Source: Lachnospiraceae bacterium P6A3
Lineage (GTDB): Bacteria; Bacillota; Clostridia; Lachnospirales; Lachnospiraceae
Assembly (NCBI GenBank): GCA_000702085.1
Contig: JNKP01000001.1
Coordinates: 1-64,000, forward strand
DNA: 64,000 nt
Reading direction: 5' to 3'
A program made the translations under genes and the position numbers. Below the pieces are notes generated by a model, which saw only the letters and a program-made list of their open reading frames with translations, was not told where the DNA came from and did no database searches. Below are positions 17,425 to 25,925 of the stretch, piece by piece. The first letter of the stretch is position 1; the number at the start of each line of letters is the position of its first letter.

Positions 17425-18295
17425 ATCTCAGTACTCCTTCGTTAAATGAAATAACCGGTGTCCATCCGGTATGCTCTTTTATTTTAGATATATCAGGCTT
17501 TAAAGAAACAAAAGGATCGGCTTTATCACCGTATCGTATCTTACCTCTGTAGCCGAACAGCTCTTTTGCTTCTTCAGTAAATTCCTTAAGCGGTTTATAG
17601 TCTCCGCTGGCAATATTATATACCTCACCGGCATGCCCGCTCTCGCCAATACTGACTATCGCCTTGGCGCCATCAGTCACATGGAGATAATCCCAATATT
17701 GTTCGCAGCTGCTTAAATATATATCCGCATTCATCCGAAGCGATCTGATCAAATCGGGAAGCATTCTTCCGTGAGGTTCACGGTCACCGTACAAACTGAA
17801 TATCCTGCCCCATACCCATTCAATGCCGAGTTCATCGGCTCTTTTATGGGACAGATTCATAGCCGCCAGTTTCGCTGCACCATATGCACTAAAAGGCTCA
17901 GGCGTTGTTTCTTCGGTAATCTCACCTGAGCAAATACCATACTCTGCCTGTGACCCGATACCGATAAATCTACGGCATTTTAATCTTGATGAACTCTCCA
18001 ACGCTTTCATGCAATAGTCTATGTTTTCATCCTGAACCTTTTTGTCATTCCGATCCCCAAACCAGGCAAGATGAAAAAACAGATCGGGAGTATCATATAC
18101 AAAATCCGAAATCTTATCAAAATCTGAACAATCGAGTTCTATACGATGTAGATTTCCCGATAAAGCGTTCAGTCTTCGATTATGCGCTGAGCCGGGGCGA
18201 AGAATCGCATATACTTCATATCCGCGATTAAGCAATTCTCTTGTAGTACTGTATCCTGCGAATCCGGCAGCTCCGGTAATTATAGCCTTAGGCAT
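17384..18295 (-). CDS. NAD-dependent epimerase/dehydratase (CDP-sugar reductase candidate)
   Basis: The 303-residue extended short-chain dehydrogenase has the N-terminal nucleotide motif GAAGFAG and a catalytic YGAAK (about residue 140). It lies between rfbG and rfbH. In 3,6-dideoxyhexose pathways this position is usually held by a 4-keto reductase or epimerase (abequose, paratose, tyvelose or yersiniose synthases). With the thiamine-diphosphate enzyme nearby, a YerF-like reduction is one option. The fold is clear; the substrate is inferred from context. It starts 4 bases after the rfbG stop. Confidence 0.8.
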   Translation of the reverse strand: MPKAIITGAAGFAGYSTTRELLNRGYEVYAILRPGSAHNRRLNALSGNLHRIELDCSDFDKISDFVYDTPDLFFHLAWFGDRNDKKVQDENIDYCMKALESSSRLKCRRFIGIGSQAEYGICSGEITEETTPEPFSAYGAAKLAAMNLSHKRADELGIEWVWGRIFSLYGDREPHGRMLPDLIRSLRMNADIYLSSCEQYWDYLHVTDGAKAIVSIGESGHAGEVYNIASGDYKPLKEFTEEAKELFGYRGKIRYGDKADPFVSLKPDISKIKEHTGWTPVISFNEGVLRFADEEDQYNDSLL

Positions 18296-18299
18296 ATAC

Positions 18300-19376
18300 T
18301 TATCCCAAAAAATCTTTTATCTGATCATCCATACACAGTCTGATATCATGTCCGGATTTCCAGACTTTAGTCCATTCAACAGTCTTATTAACCGCTGTTT
18401 CAAGATTCCATCGAGGTTTCCAGTCAAATGTACCTTTTAGTTTAGAACAATCAAGCTTTAAGAACGATGCTTCATGGGGACCGTCATCACATTTATCGAT
18501 GCGTTTAAGCCCTTCTCCCCAATATTTAATAAACAGATCCACAAGATCCCCTGTTTTAAAACAGTCAGAAAGTTCAGGCCCCACGTTATAATATCCGGAT
18601 AGTGAATTATCTTCATACTGAAGTGAAGCAATCATCAGATATACATATACAGGTTCCAGCACATGCTGATAAGGTCTGATCGAATAAGGATTCCTTACTA
18701 CGATATCCGCGCCCGAAACAGCCGCTCTAACGCAATCAGGTATAATCCTGTCTGCAGCAAAGTCGCCTCCACCGATGACATTTCCTGCACGTGCTGTAGA
18801 TATGGCAGTTCCGCCGGCTTCGAAGAAGCTCTTCTTATAACTGTGAGTGACAAGTTCGGAACAGGACTTGGAGTTTGAATAAGGATCATATCCGTCCAGC
18901 GGATCATCTTCGGTAAATCCTCTGCCTGTTTCTTTATTCTCATATACCTTATCGGTAGTTACATTGACAAAAGATCTTACACAGTCATTAAGCCTGATGC
19001 ATTCAAGCACATTAACTGTGCCCATTACATTGGTCGAATAGGTATTAACCGGATCATCATATCCGGCACGGACTATCGGTTGAGCTGCCATATGAATGAC
19101 TATATCAGGTCTGTATTCATCAAATACTTTTTTCAAATGATCAAGGTCCCTGATATCACCGATAATACTTATAATCTGATCTTTAATTCCGCAAAGTTCA
19201 AAGAGATTCGGCTCGGAATCGGGTTCAAGAGAATATCCGATAACATTTGCACCTGCATTTACAAGCATAACGGACATCCAGGATCCCTTAAATCCTGTAT
19301 GTCCGGTTATAAGCACCTTTTTTCTCTTATAAAAAGAAAGATCAAATTTCATATAGGAACTACTTAGTCCTCCCAT
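18300..19376 (-). CDS. rfbG: CDP-glucose 4,6-dehydratase
   Basis: It converts CDP-glucose to CDP-4-keto-6-deoxyglucose. The nucleotide-binding motif GHTGFKG is near residue 25, the catalytic Thr/Asp/Lys area appears as NVTTDKVYEN, and the active-site Tyr-Lys pair as YSNSK. The 358-residue length and the YDPYSNSK and RAGNVIGGGD blocks are characteristic of RfbG. The first ATG overlaps the end of rfbF by 13 bases; a second ATG eight codons later has poor spacing to GGGAGGA, so the true start is unsettled. It acts directly after RfbF and before RfbH. Confidence 0.93.
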   Translation of the reverse strand: MGGLSSSYMKFDLSFYKRKKVLITGHTGFKGSWMSVMLVNAGANVIGYSLEPDSEPNLFELCGIKDQIISIIGDIRDLDHLKKVFDEYRPDIVIHMAAQPIVRAGYDDPVNTYSTNVMGTVNVLECIRLNDCVRSFVNVTTDKVYENKETGRGFTEDDPLDGYDPYSNSKSCSELVTHSYKKSFFEAGGTAISTARAGNVIGGGDFAADRIIPDCVRAAVSGADIVVRNPYSIRPYQHVLEPVYVYLMIASLQYEDNSLSGYYNVGPELSDCFKTGDLVDLFIKYWGEGLKRIDKCDDGPHEASFLKLDCSKLKGTFDWKPRWNLETAVNKTVEWTKVWKSGHDIRLCMDDQIKDFLG

Positions 19377-20146
19377 TTCTTCCAGGGGGCTTTTCCGCCT
19401 TCAAGAAGCTTTTCAAGAAGTTCTTTTTCTCTTACATTATCCATGCACTGCCAGAAACCCTTGTGCATGTATGACATAAGCTGTCCGCTTTCAGCCAGTT
19501 TCTCCAGAGGTTCATGCTCAAAAACAGTGTTATCCCCTTCAATAAGATCAAAGACTTCAGGATTAAGCACCATATATCCGGCATTTATCGGAGTACTGTC
19601 ACTCAGTTTTTTCTCACGGAAGGATTTGACCGCATTATCTCCGCCGATATCCAAAATACCCTTTGACTGATCCTGCAATACCGCTGTAAGCGTAGCAGTC
19701 TTACCATGTTTCTTGTGGAAATCCACCAGATCGGAGATGTTTACATCACAGACTCCGTCTCCGTATGTCATAAGAAAAGGTTCATCTCCGACATAATCAC
19801 GTATTCTTTTAATACGTCCGCCGGTCATAGTATTAAGTCCGGTATCAACAACGGTAACCTTCCATGCCTCGGCACGTGATTCATGGATAATCTCCACATC
19901 CCTTCCGGATGAATAATCGAAAGTAATATCACTGCTGTTAATAAAATAATCCGCGAACCACTGTTTTACGGTTTGCTGTTTGTATCCGGCGCAGATGATA
20001 AACTCGTTAAATCCGTAATATGAATAGCACTTCATAATATGCCAAAGGATAGGCATACCACCAATCTCAATAAGCGGTTTAGGTACATATGCTGTTTCTT
20101 CCGATATCCTGGTCCCAAGACCTCCGGCTAAAAGTACTACTTTCAT
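19364..20146 (-). CDS. rfbF: glucose-1-phosphate cytidylyltransferase
   Basis: It makes CDP-glucose from CTP and glucose-1-phosphate, the entry step of CDP-dideoxysugar synthesis. The N-terminus carries LAGGLGTRISEET and the VPKPL segment of sugar nucleotidyltransferases; MTYGDGVCDVNI and the C-terminal GFWQCMDNVREKELLE are typical of RfbF. Its 260 residues match the family length. It heads the rfbF-rfbG-SDR-GT2-rfbH run, which is tightly packed or overlapping, and lies 23 bases after the thiamine-diphosphate enzyme. Confidence 0.94.
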   Translation of the reverse strand: MKVVLLAGGLGTRISEETAYVPKPLIEIGGMPILWHIMKCYSYYGFNEFIICAGYKQQTVKQWFADYFINSSDITFDYSSGRDVEIIHESRAEAWKVTVVDTGLNTMTGGRIKRIRDYVGDEPFLMTYGDGVCDVNISDLVDFHKKHGKTATLTAVLQDQSKGILDIGGDNAVKSFREKKLSDSTPINAGYMVLNPEVFDLIEGDNTVFEHEPLEKLAESGQLMSYMHKGFWQCMDNVREKELLEKLLEGGKAPWKKWED

Positions 20147-20169
20147 AGGATTACCCCTTTATAAGAAAC

Positions 20170-21948
20170 TCATTCCCAATTCATACATTCATTCAGTTCT
20201 TCTCTGTCAAGCAAAGGGAACATATCCTGCAACGGTCTGCTTTCCATCTGCCCTTTTTCATTCATGTAATTGCTCTGCTTGGGAAGTACCTTTTGCATTA
20301 TATCAGCTTTTACGACACAAATCACAGGTCCGCCATATTCAAAAACTTCTTTTACCGACTCAGTCAGATTATCTTCATCGGATAATTTCACGGATTTTAT
20401 ACCAAATGCATCGGCTACTTTGTTCATATCAGGAAGAGAAAGACCAGATTCCACGGTACATCCGGTCAAATGTCCATTAAAATTTCCGTTCTGAGAATGC
20501 CAGATCATGCTGTATCCGCTGTTATCGGCAACAAATATCTTAACAGGCAGATTCAGTCTCTTAATAATCTCAAGTTCCTGCATATTCATGGCAATGCTTC
20601 CGTCTCCGGTAACACATATAACTCTTCTTCCATTCGATCCTATGCAGCTGCCGATGCAGGCTGGCACATCATAGCCCATAGCCGCCATACTTTTATTCAG
20701 AAATGCTCTCTGTCCTTTTTTCAGTCTGAGCATTTTCATTCCGATGTCAACCGTCGTTCCTGAGCTTGTAAACTGATATATATCATCAGATGTCATTTCA
20801 TCCGAGATACAGTCAAAAAGCTTATATAGACTGACAAAGCCGGAACGGGGCGCCTGTTCGGGAATTTCAACAGGGTATTTTGTCTTTATTTCTATACAAT
20901 GGTCAATCCAGGCAGAAAGATCATCTCTTTTCAGAAGAGTTCTTCTCAATAGCAATGCATCAATAAACGCCCCGGCATCAGATTTGATTTTCATCTGAGG
21001 ATGCAGGCTCTTTTTATTCATTTCATTCTCATCGATATCAACCATCACATGAAATGCATTTTTCAGGTATCCCGCAAAATTGTAGCCTGTATTAAGAAGG
21101 CTTAACCTGGCACCTATAGACAAAACAAAATCCGCATTCTGCAGAATCAGATTAGCGCTTCTGTGGCCGACAATATTAGGACGTCCGAAATAAAGCGGAT
21201 GTTCTTCTTCCAGCAGGTCGACGCCGTTCCAGGAAGTGAAAACAGGCGTTCCAAGAGTTTCTATAAGTTCACGTGATTTATCTGCAGCATGAGATAACCT
21301 GACCCCGTTACCCAATATAACAGCAGGTCTCTTCGACTTCATAAAAGCCTGAATAATTTCATCTATATCAGAATCGGAAATACTTGATTTTTCATCATCG
21401 GCATTAAATCCTATCAGGTTATCAGGATCAATATCCATAGCCTGAATATCCAGCGGTATATCAATCCATACAGCACCCGGGCGGTCTGATACCGCAATAT
21501 GGGCGGCCTTTTCCATCTCATAACGTATATTTTTCTCATCCATTATACGAACAGCATATTTGGAATAGGCTTTAACCATGGAAATAATATCAACTTCCTG
21601 TATGCCAAACTGACGTATGTTCTGATCACCCACCAGGTCAGCCCTCTTAGCCTGACCTGAAATAAAGATTACCGGAACGGAATCCATATATGCACCGCAA
21701 AGACCGGTTATGGCATTGGTAGCTCCGGGTCCGCTGGTCACAAGACAAACACCATATCCTTCTCTTATGCGTGCGTAACTTTCCGCCGCGATGGAAGCAC
21801 CCTGTTCATGAAGCATAAACACGCCTTTAACAGAATTGCTGCACCCCAATGAATTGTTAAGGTGCATTGCTCCTCCGCCCGTCACGCAGAAAACTTTATC
21901 CACGCCCAATCCGGATATAAAATTGATCACATAATCAGATAACTTCAT
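20170..21948 (-). CDS. thiamine-diphosphate enzyme, acetolactate synthase-like (YerE candidate)
   Basis: The 592-residue protein has the three-domain layout of the acetohydroxyacid synthase family: an N-terminal domain with the catalytic Glu in HEQGAS (Glu48), a central domain, and a C-terminal domain with GDGSIAMNMQE to VADNSGY, the thiamine-diphosphate/Mg motif. Housekeeping acetolactate synthases normally lie with ilv genes; this one lies between an aldolase and rfbF. In Yersinia, YerE is an enzyme of this family that adds a two-carbon unit from pyruvate to the CDP-3,6-dideoxy-4-ketohexose, giving yersiniose. A similar branching reaction is my inference. Other 2-keto acids could be the donor. 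Confidence 0.75.
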   Translation of the reverse strand: MKLSDYVINFISGLGVDKVFCVTGGGAMHLNNSLGCSNSVKGVFMLHEQGASIAAESYARIREGYGVCLVTSGPGATNAITGLCGAYMDSVPVIFISGQAKRADLVGDQNIRQFGIQEVDIISMVKAYSKYAVRIMDEKNIRYEMEKAAHIAVSDRPGAVWIDIPLDIQAMDIDPDNLIGFNADDEKSSISDSDIDEIIQAFMKSKRPAVILGNGVRLSHAADKSRELIETLGTPVFTSWNGVDLLEEEHPLYFGRPNIVGHRSANLILQNADFVLSIGARLSLLNTGYNFAGYLKNAFHVMVDIDENEMNKKSLHPQMKIKSDAGAFIDALLLRRTLLKRDDLSAWIDHCIEIKTKYPVEIPEQAPRSGFVSLYKLFDCISDEMTSDDIYQFTSSGTTVDIGMKMLRLKKGQRAFLNKSMAAMGYDVPACIGSCIGSNGRRVICVTGDGSIAMNMQELEIIKRLNLPVKIFVADNSGYSMIWHSQNGNFNGHLTGCTVESGLSLPDMNKVADAFGIKSVKLSDEDNLTESVKEVFEYGGPVICVVKADIMQKVLPKQSNYMNEKGQMESRPLQDMFPLLDREELNECMNWE

Positions 21949-21954
21949 AACGTA

Positions 21955-23562
21955 TCACTTTTCTTCATAAATACTGGGAGTTAAAAATGAAATATTCATT
22001 CGCCCTTCCAAAGAATCCGATAATTCTTTAAACATAGCTTTTATCTCATTGTTCAGTTCAACCCATTTGTTCTCCGGATTCAGATTAGGAAGTGATTTAT
22101 CGGCATAGCTGTCATCATAATCTTCTTTGAATCCGTCAAAACCCGCAATATATACATCTTTAACACCAATCCTGTTTAAAAGCCTCAAAGCAAGAATCAC
22201 AGCATTATCATAATGATCCCAGCCTCTTTGAATTACAAGATTGTAATTAACTATATATTCATTGATATCAGAATCCGTATGGATATTGGACAGAATAATC
22301 TTCTCCAGTTTATTGAACGTTTTAGGGTAAGTGTTCCTGGCATAATCATATCTGACACTGTTGGAGATAAACAGATAATCGGGAACATATAATTTATTAA
22401 TCGAATTGACTTCAATAACGACAGGATTGTCCGTTGAGACAAATCCGGATATCTTCTCGTGATAATCCACGGAAGTCCTGCCTGGTGCAATGAGAAGCAC
22501 CTTTCTGTCGGTCATCAGTAATCTGAGTTTTTCAACAGCAGCAGAATCATCCACATATCTGCTCTGATTTTCTATATACTTCTGCTCAAGCACATCGTAA
22601 TCATATTTCCTGCGCTCTTCTACAGATAACGATTCAATTATGGATCTAAGATCTCTGGAATTAATCCTGTGGTTATAGTTAAGATACGAAATATTGTTAA
22701 CATGGCACTGATACAGTCCGGAAATAAAATATTCCGTGGAATACCCCCATGCAAACCGTTCATGAATACTCTTAATATACATATCGATGGCATCCATAAC
22801 AGCATTGAGGTCATATCCGCGATTCAGGATTTTATTCAGATAGCCGGCAACAAGCTCGGTAGTAGCATTTCCCGCTCCTCTTCCCATTCCGCTGAGAGTC
22901 GAGTCAACTATGATATTTCTCCTATCCTTAAGAAGCTCGACAAAGTGTATGCAAAGAGCGAAAGCCAATTGCTGATTATTATGGGCATGAAGTCCGAGTT
23001 CGATATCCGTATCAAGATGAGAATCAAGTACGGAAACAATTCTTTCCAAATCCGAAGGATACATAGCCCCGAAGGTATCTACAACAGATAACGCCACCGG
23101 TTTAAATTCATTCATCAAACCGGAAAGTCCGATAAGATCTTCATCCGAATAAGCAAGGGTATTTGCTGCCTGAAACAAAATTTTATAACCTTTTTTTCTT
23201 ATCTCCGATCCTATGCTGATAGCTTCATTATGCTTTCCGTGAGGAAAAACAATTCTTACGGCATCAATAGTCTTCCCATCACATTCAGGCAAAACAGAAG
23301 CGTCATATCTGTTCCAATCAATCATGGCGCAGTACATGACTTTTTCATCCTTTTTATTAATGTATGGAAGCGCATCGGAAGGAACATGATAATAGGTAGT
23401 CCCCTCTTTATATTCCGGGTCCTTAAGCCAGCCGCACTCAATTATATCAACATGAGCATCCTGCAGCTTGCTGATAATACCGCGCATTGCAGGTTTTCCG
23501 AATTCACCATTATTTATATATGCCCCGTCACGGAGGGTACAATCAAGCAAACTAATCTTCAT
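21955..23562 (-). CDS. HMGL-like aldolase with unassigned C-terminal domain
   Basis: The N-terminal 300 residues resemble the DRE-TIM metallolyase family (HMG-CoA lyase, 4-hydroxy-2-oxovalerate aldolase, isopropylmalate synthase): LLDCTLRDGAYIN at the start, LGLHAHNNQQLA for the metal-binding His pair, and STLSGMGRGAGN. The C-terminal 230 residues contain KVLLIAPGRTS and VYIAGFDGF and look like a separate Rossmann-type domain that I cannot name. The pairing with the next gene, 6 bases away, suggests one handles a 2-keto acid used or released by the other. The substrate is unknown. This fusion is longer than typical pathway aldolases (about 340-400 residues). Confidence 0.7.
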   Translation of the reverse strand: MKISLLDCTLRDGAYINNGEFGKPAMRGIISKLQDAHVDIIECGWLKDPEYKEGTTYYHVPSDALPYINKKDEKVMYCAMIDWNRYDASVLPECDGKTIDAVRIVFPHGKHNEAISIGSEIRKKGYKILFQAANTLAYSDEDLIGLSGLMNEFKPVALSVVDTFGAMYPSDLERIVSVLDSHLDTDIELGLHAHNNQQLAFALCIHFVELLKDRRNIIVDSTLSGMGRGAGNATTELVAGYLNKILNRGYDLNAVMDAIDMYIKSIHERFAWGYSTEYFISGLYQCHVNNISYLNYNHRINSRDLRSIIESLSVEERRKYDYDVLEQKYIENQSRYVDDSAAVEKLRLLMTDRKVLLIAPGRTSVDYHEKISGFVSTDNPVVIEVNSINKLYVPDYLFISNSVRYDYARNTYPKTFNKLEKIILSNIHTDSDINEYIVNYNLVIQRGWDHYDNAVILALRLLNRIGVKDVYIAGFDGFKEDYDDSYADKSLPNLNPENKWVELNNEIKAMFKELSDSLEGRMNISFLTPSIYEEK

Positions 23563-23606
23563 AAATATTACTTACAATACCTGTCTCTTTTTATCGTGCA
23601 TACATT

Positions 23607-23636
23607 CAAATACTTATGCTGAGATATACTTGTCAA
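23607..23636 (-). promoter_or_regulatory. possible internal promoter before aldolase gene
   Basis: A perfect TTGACA (23631-23636) is followed after 18 bases by TATTTG (23607-23612), in the 79-base gap between the cytidylyltransferase and the aldolase. It could give the sugar module its own transcription start. The -10 match is poor. Confidence 0.3.
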
Positions 23637-23641
23637 TAAAA

Positions 23642-24058
23642 CTACTGTTTCTTTAGCTCTTCCTTAATTGAAGACGACGATATTCCTTGTGTCCTTTTAA
23701 GTCTTACTATTTTTTTATTATGCTCTGTACACCATTCACAGATATCATCAAATCTTTTGCCGATATGATCTTCACCAAGGGCCAGAATATCAAAGCCCTC
23801 CTTTTCTTCTATCATCTGGAGAGCTTCTACGCCTACAGTATTATACACAATAACACTATCCACCATGCGCAAAGACTCAAGTATTTCAACGCGTTCTTCA
23901 GTACTGTAAAGAATCTGTGCTTCAGGTTTATAATCCCTGATGTATTCGCCGCTTTGAACAGCAACAATCAAATAGTCCGCGTGTTCCTTACATTGTTTGA
24001 AAAGACGTAAATGTCCAAGATGAAAATAATCAAAAACACCAAAAGTTAATATTTTCAT
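23642..24058 (-). CDS. TagD-like cytidylyltransferase
   Basis: The 138-residue nucleotidyltransferase has FGVFDYFHLGH at residues 6-16 (the HxGH motif) and RTQGISSSSI near the C-terminus, the two signatures of glycerol-3-phosphate and related cytidylyltransferases. It would form a CDP-alcohol from CTP and a phosphorylated alcohol. The neighbouring LicD transferase uses such donors in known systems. Glycerol-3-phosphate is the default substrate, but the company of a glycyl radical enzyme and an ornithine-cyclodeaminase relative leaves room for an unusual alcohol. Confidence 0.85.
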   Translation of the reverse strand: MKILTFGVFDYFHLGHLRLFKQCKEHADYLIVAVQSGEYIRDYKPEAQILYSTEERVEILESLRMVDSVIVYNTVGVEALQMIEEKEGFDILALGEDHIGKRFDDICEWCTEHNKKIVRLKRTQGISSSSIKEELKKQ

Positions 24059-24072
24059 ACTATCATTCCCTA

Positions 24073-25017
24073 TTAAACATAGAAATTCTCATCAGGTCTG
24101 AAATCATCAACATATTTGCCGGATGATAAACCAAATATTTTATATGCATAATATAGATCGGTAATCGCCAAACCCAGATTATAAACCAAAACTCTATCAG
24201 AATCTTTTTCTCTTGCAGGAATATTACCGTTTAAAATATCATCAGTCAGAGATACTTTTTTATATTCTTTAAAGTATTTGAACCCTTGAGCGCGATGCAT
24301 ATCCGATACAATGATGTGATCAAAAGCAAGATCGCATTCCATAAAGCCACGCATATGAACAGGAAGGATTGTGCAACCAGGTTTATATATTTCCGGGTCA
24401 CAAAAATCTTTTTCAGCGTAAGATACTGATGAAATGATCAAATCAGAATCTTTCATCAAATCATCATAAGTATCACATATAACAAAATCAATATTGTTAC
24501 GATCAGTATAACGATTCATGAATCTTTCAGCATGGTCTTTATACCTATATAACTTAACCGTTATATGTTTATTTCCGATAACGTCAAAAAGTATATCTCC
24601 GATTGCAGTCCCAATATTGCCAAGCCCAACCATAGATACAATCTCATAGTCATCAACGAAATTAATAATAGAATGTACTGCGACAGCAGCAGTTCTTAAC
24701 GTAGTAATAAGATTACCGTCCAGAATTGCCAATAAATCGGAGGTATTGTAATCATACAAAAAAATCTGTGCATCCATATTCAACCCGCCGGCATTTCTAC
24801 GGTTTTCACTTCTGTTAATAACTTTTAATCCAAAAACTTTTTCATCCGGTAAAAGGCAGGACATGATATTGCAATAATCGCTGCCCTCCATCGGAATCCT
24901 TACTTTTTCCGGAAGGACAAATCGATCTCTGTTTCTAAGAACATAATCAATCCATTCAAGATGCATTTTTGAAGATATCTTTAAATTTTTAATTTCATTA
25001 AAGTCAATTATTTTCAT
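24073..25017 (-). CDS. ornithine cyclodeaminase / mu-crystallin family protein
   Basis: The 314-residue protein has a Rossmann nucleotide motif GLGNIGTAIGD (about residue 132) and the family's N-terminal dimer domain with KVINRSENR and LLAILDGNLITTLRTAA. Members are NAD(P)-dependent and act on imines: ornithine cyclodeaminase, alanine dehydrogenase, ketimine reductase, or synthases of N-substituted amino acids. In a glycan cluster it may make an unusual amino acid or amine to decorate the polymer. The specific reaction is not deducible. It overlaps the LicD gene by 4 bases (ATGA). Confidence 0.75.
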   Translation of the reverse strand: MKIIDFNEIKNLKISSKMHLEWIDYVLRNRDRFVLPEKVRIPMEGSDYCNIMSCLLPDEKVFGLKVINRSENRRNAGGLNMDAQIFLYDYNTSDLLAILDGNLITTLRTAAVAVHSIINFVDDYEIVSMVGLGNIGTAIGDILFDVIGNKHITVKLYRYKDHAERFMNRYTDRNNIDFVICDTYDDLMKDSDLIISSVSYAEKDFCDPEIYKPGCTILPVHMRGFMECDLAFDHIIVSDMHRAQGFKYFKEYKKVSLTDDILNGNIPAREKDSDRVLVYNLGLAITDLYYAYKIFGLSSGKYVDDFRPDENFYV

Positions 25018-25925
25018 GAGCGCATCTCCTTAATTTTCTCATAATAGGGAATATCCGGGTCAATTATTAAATTTCCGTTTAACTGATGACCTGATTTAGA
25101 CTCTATAGGAGTCATATAATTTTCACCGTAATATCGTTTTAAAACTTCATCAAATTTTTTAGGAGCAGGTACTTGTGTGAATTCAAAATCCAAATAAACC
25201 GGTTTGCCAAAAAAGTCGGAAGGAAACACCCTGTATTTTTTTAAATCGGTATAATACGAAACCTTGTCCAGGTATCTCCCAAATCTGCGGCCGCAAATAA
25301 ATTCAAACAACCTGTATGATCTCTTATCGCCCAATCGTTCTATGTGCTTCAGATATTTATTTCTTATCTCGCGTTCTTCCGGTCCAACATTTTCAGGCCC
25401 AAACATTTTTTCAATAAACGCTTTCTGCCATTTTCGTATATGATTAAATCTACTTATCCTTTTTTTCTCGTTTTTTCTAACATAATCAACAGGAAAGATA
25501 TCTAAAAATATACCCTGATTAAACCCAACAAGTAGTGCTTCATTAGGAAGCATTGCAGTAGATAAAGAATGCCTTAATTGAGCATGAGTGCGAAAATAGT
25601 TTTTTTCCGAATACGCGGACTGAAGAAAATATGGATATGCAAACTCCTGAGAATAATTACGAATAAGCTTATTATAATCAGCCCTCATCATTATTACATC
25701 TATATCATCATCCCACGGAATAAATCCCTTATCTCTTACAGCGCCAAGCAAAGTTCCGCTGTCAACATAGTAAACAAGATTATGTTTTTTACACACATAA
25801 TCCAATTGAGACAACATTTCAAGAAGAATAGCCCAAGTCTTTTTTCTGGTCTCACTTATATGATATCCGTTTCTATCTTCAGGATGATAAAACGCATCAG
25901 GTATATTTATATTTTTATCCTTCAT
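25014..25925 (-). CDS. LicD-family phosphotransferase
   Basis: The 303-residue protein contains the LicD signature in the first third: YYVDSGTLLGAVRDKGF then PWDDDIDV, the Asp-rich metal site. LicD proteins transfer a phosphoryl-alcohol (phosphocholine in pneumococcus; other groups elsewhere) from a CDP donor to a glycan. The CDP donor could come from the TagD-like enzyme two genes downstream. No CTP:phosphocholine (LicC-type) gene or choline uptake gene is in the window, so choline is not implied. It overlaps the flippase stop by 4 bases. Confidence 0.85.
   Translation of the reverse strand: MKDKNINIPDAFYHPEDRNGYHISETRKKTWAILLEMLSQLDYVCKKHNLVYYVDSGTLLGAVRDKGFIPWDDDIDVIMMRADYNKLIRNYSQEFAYPYFLQSAYSEKNYFRTHAQLRHSLSTAMLPNEALLVGFNQGIFLDIFPVDYVRKNEKKRISRFNHIRKWQKAFIEKMFGPENVGPEEREIRNKYLKHIERLGDKRSYRLFEFICGRRFGRYLDKVSYYTDLKKYRVFPSDFFGKPVYLDFEFTQVPAPKKFDEVLKRYYGENYMTPIESKSGHQLNGNLIIDPDIPYYEKIKEMRS

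Noticed and set aside
20170-21948. housekeeping acetolactate synthase (ilvB)
   Set aside because: No ilvN, ilvC or leu gene is adjacent, and the location between sugar-nucleotide genes favours a glycan role.
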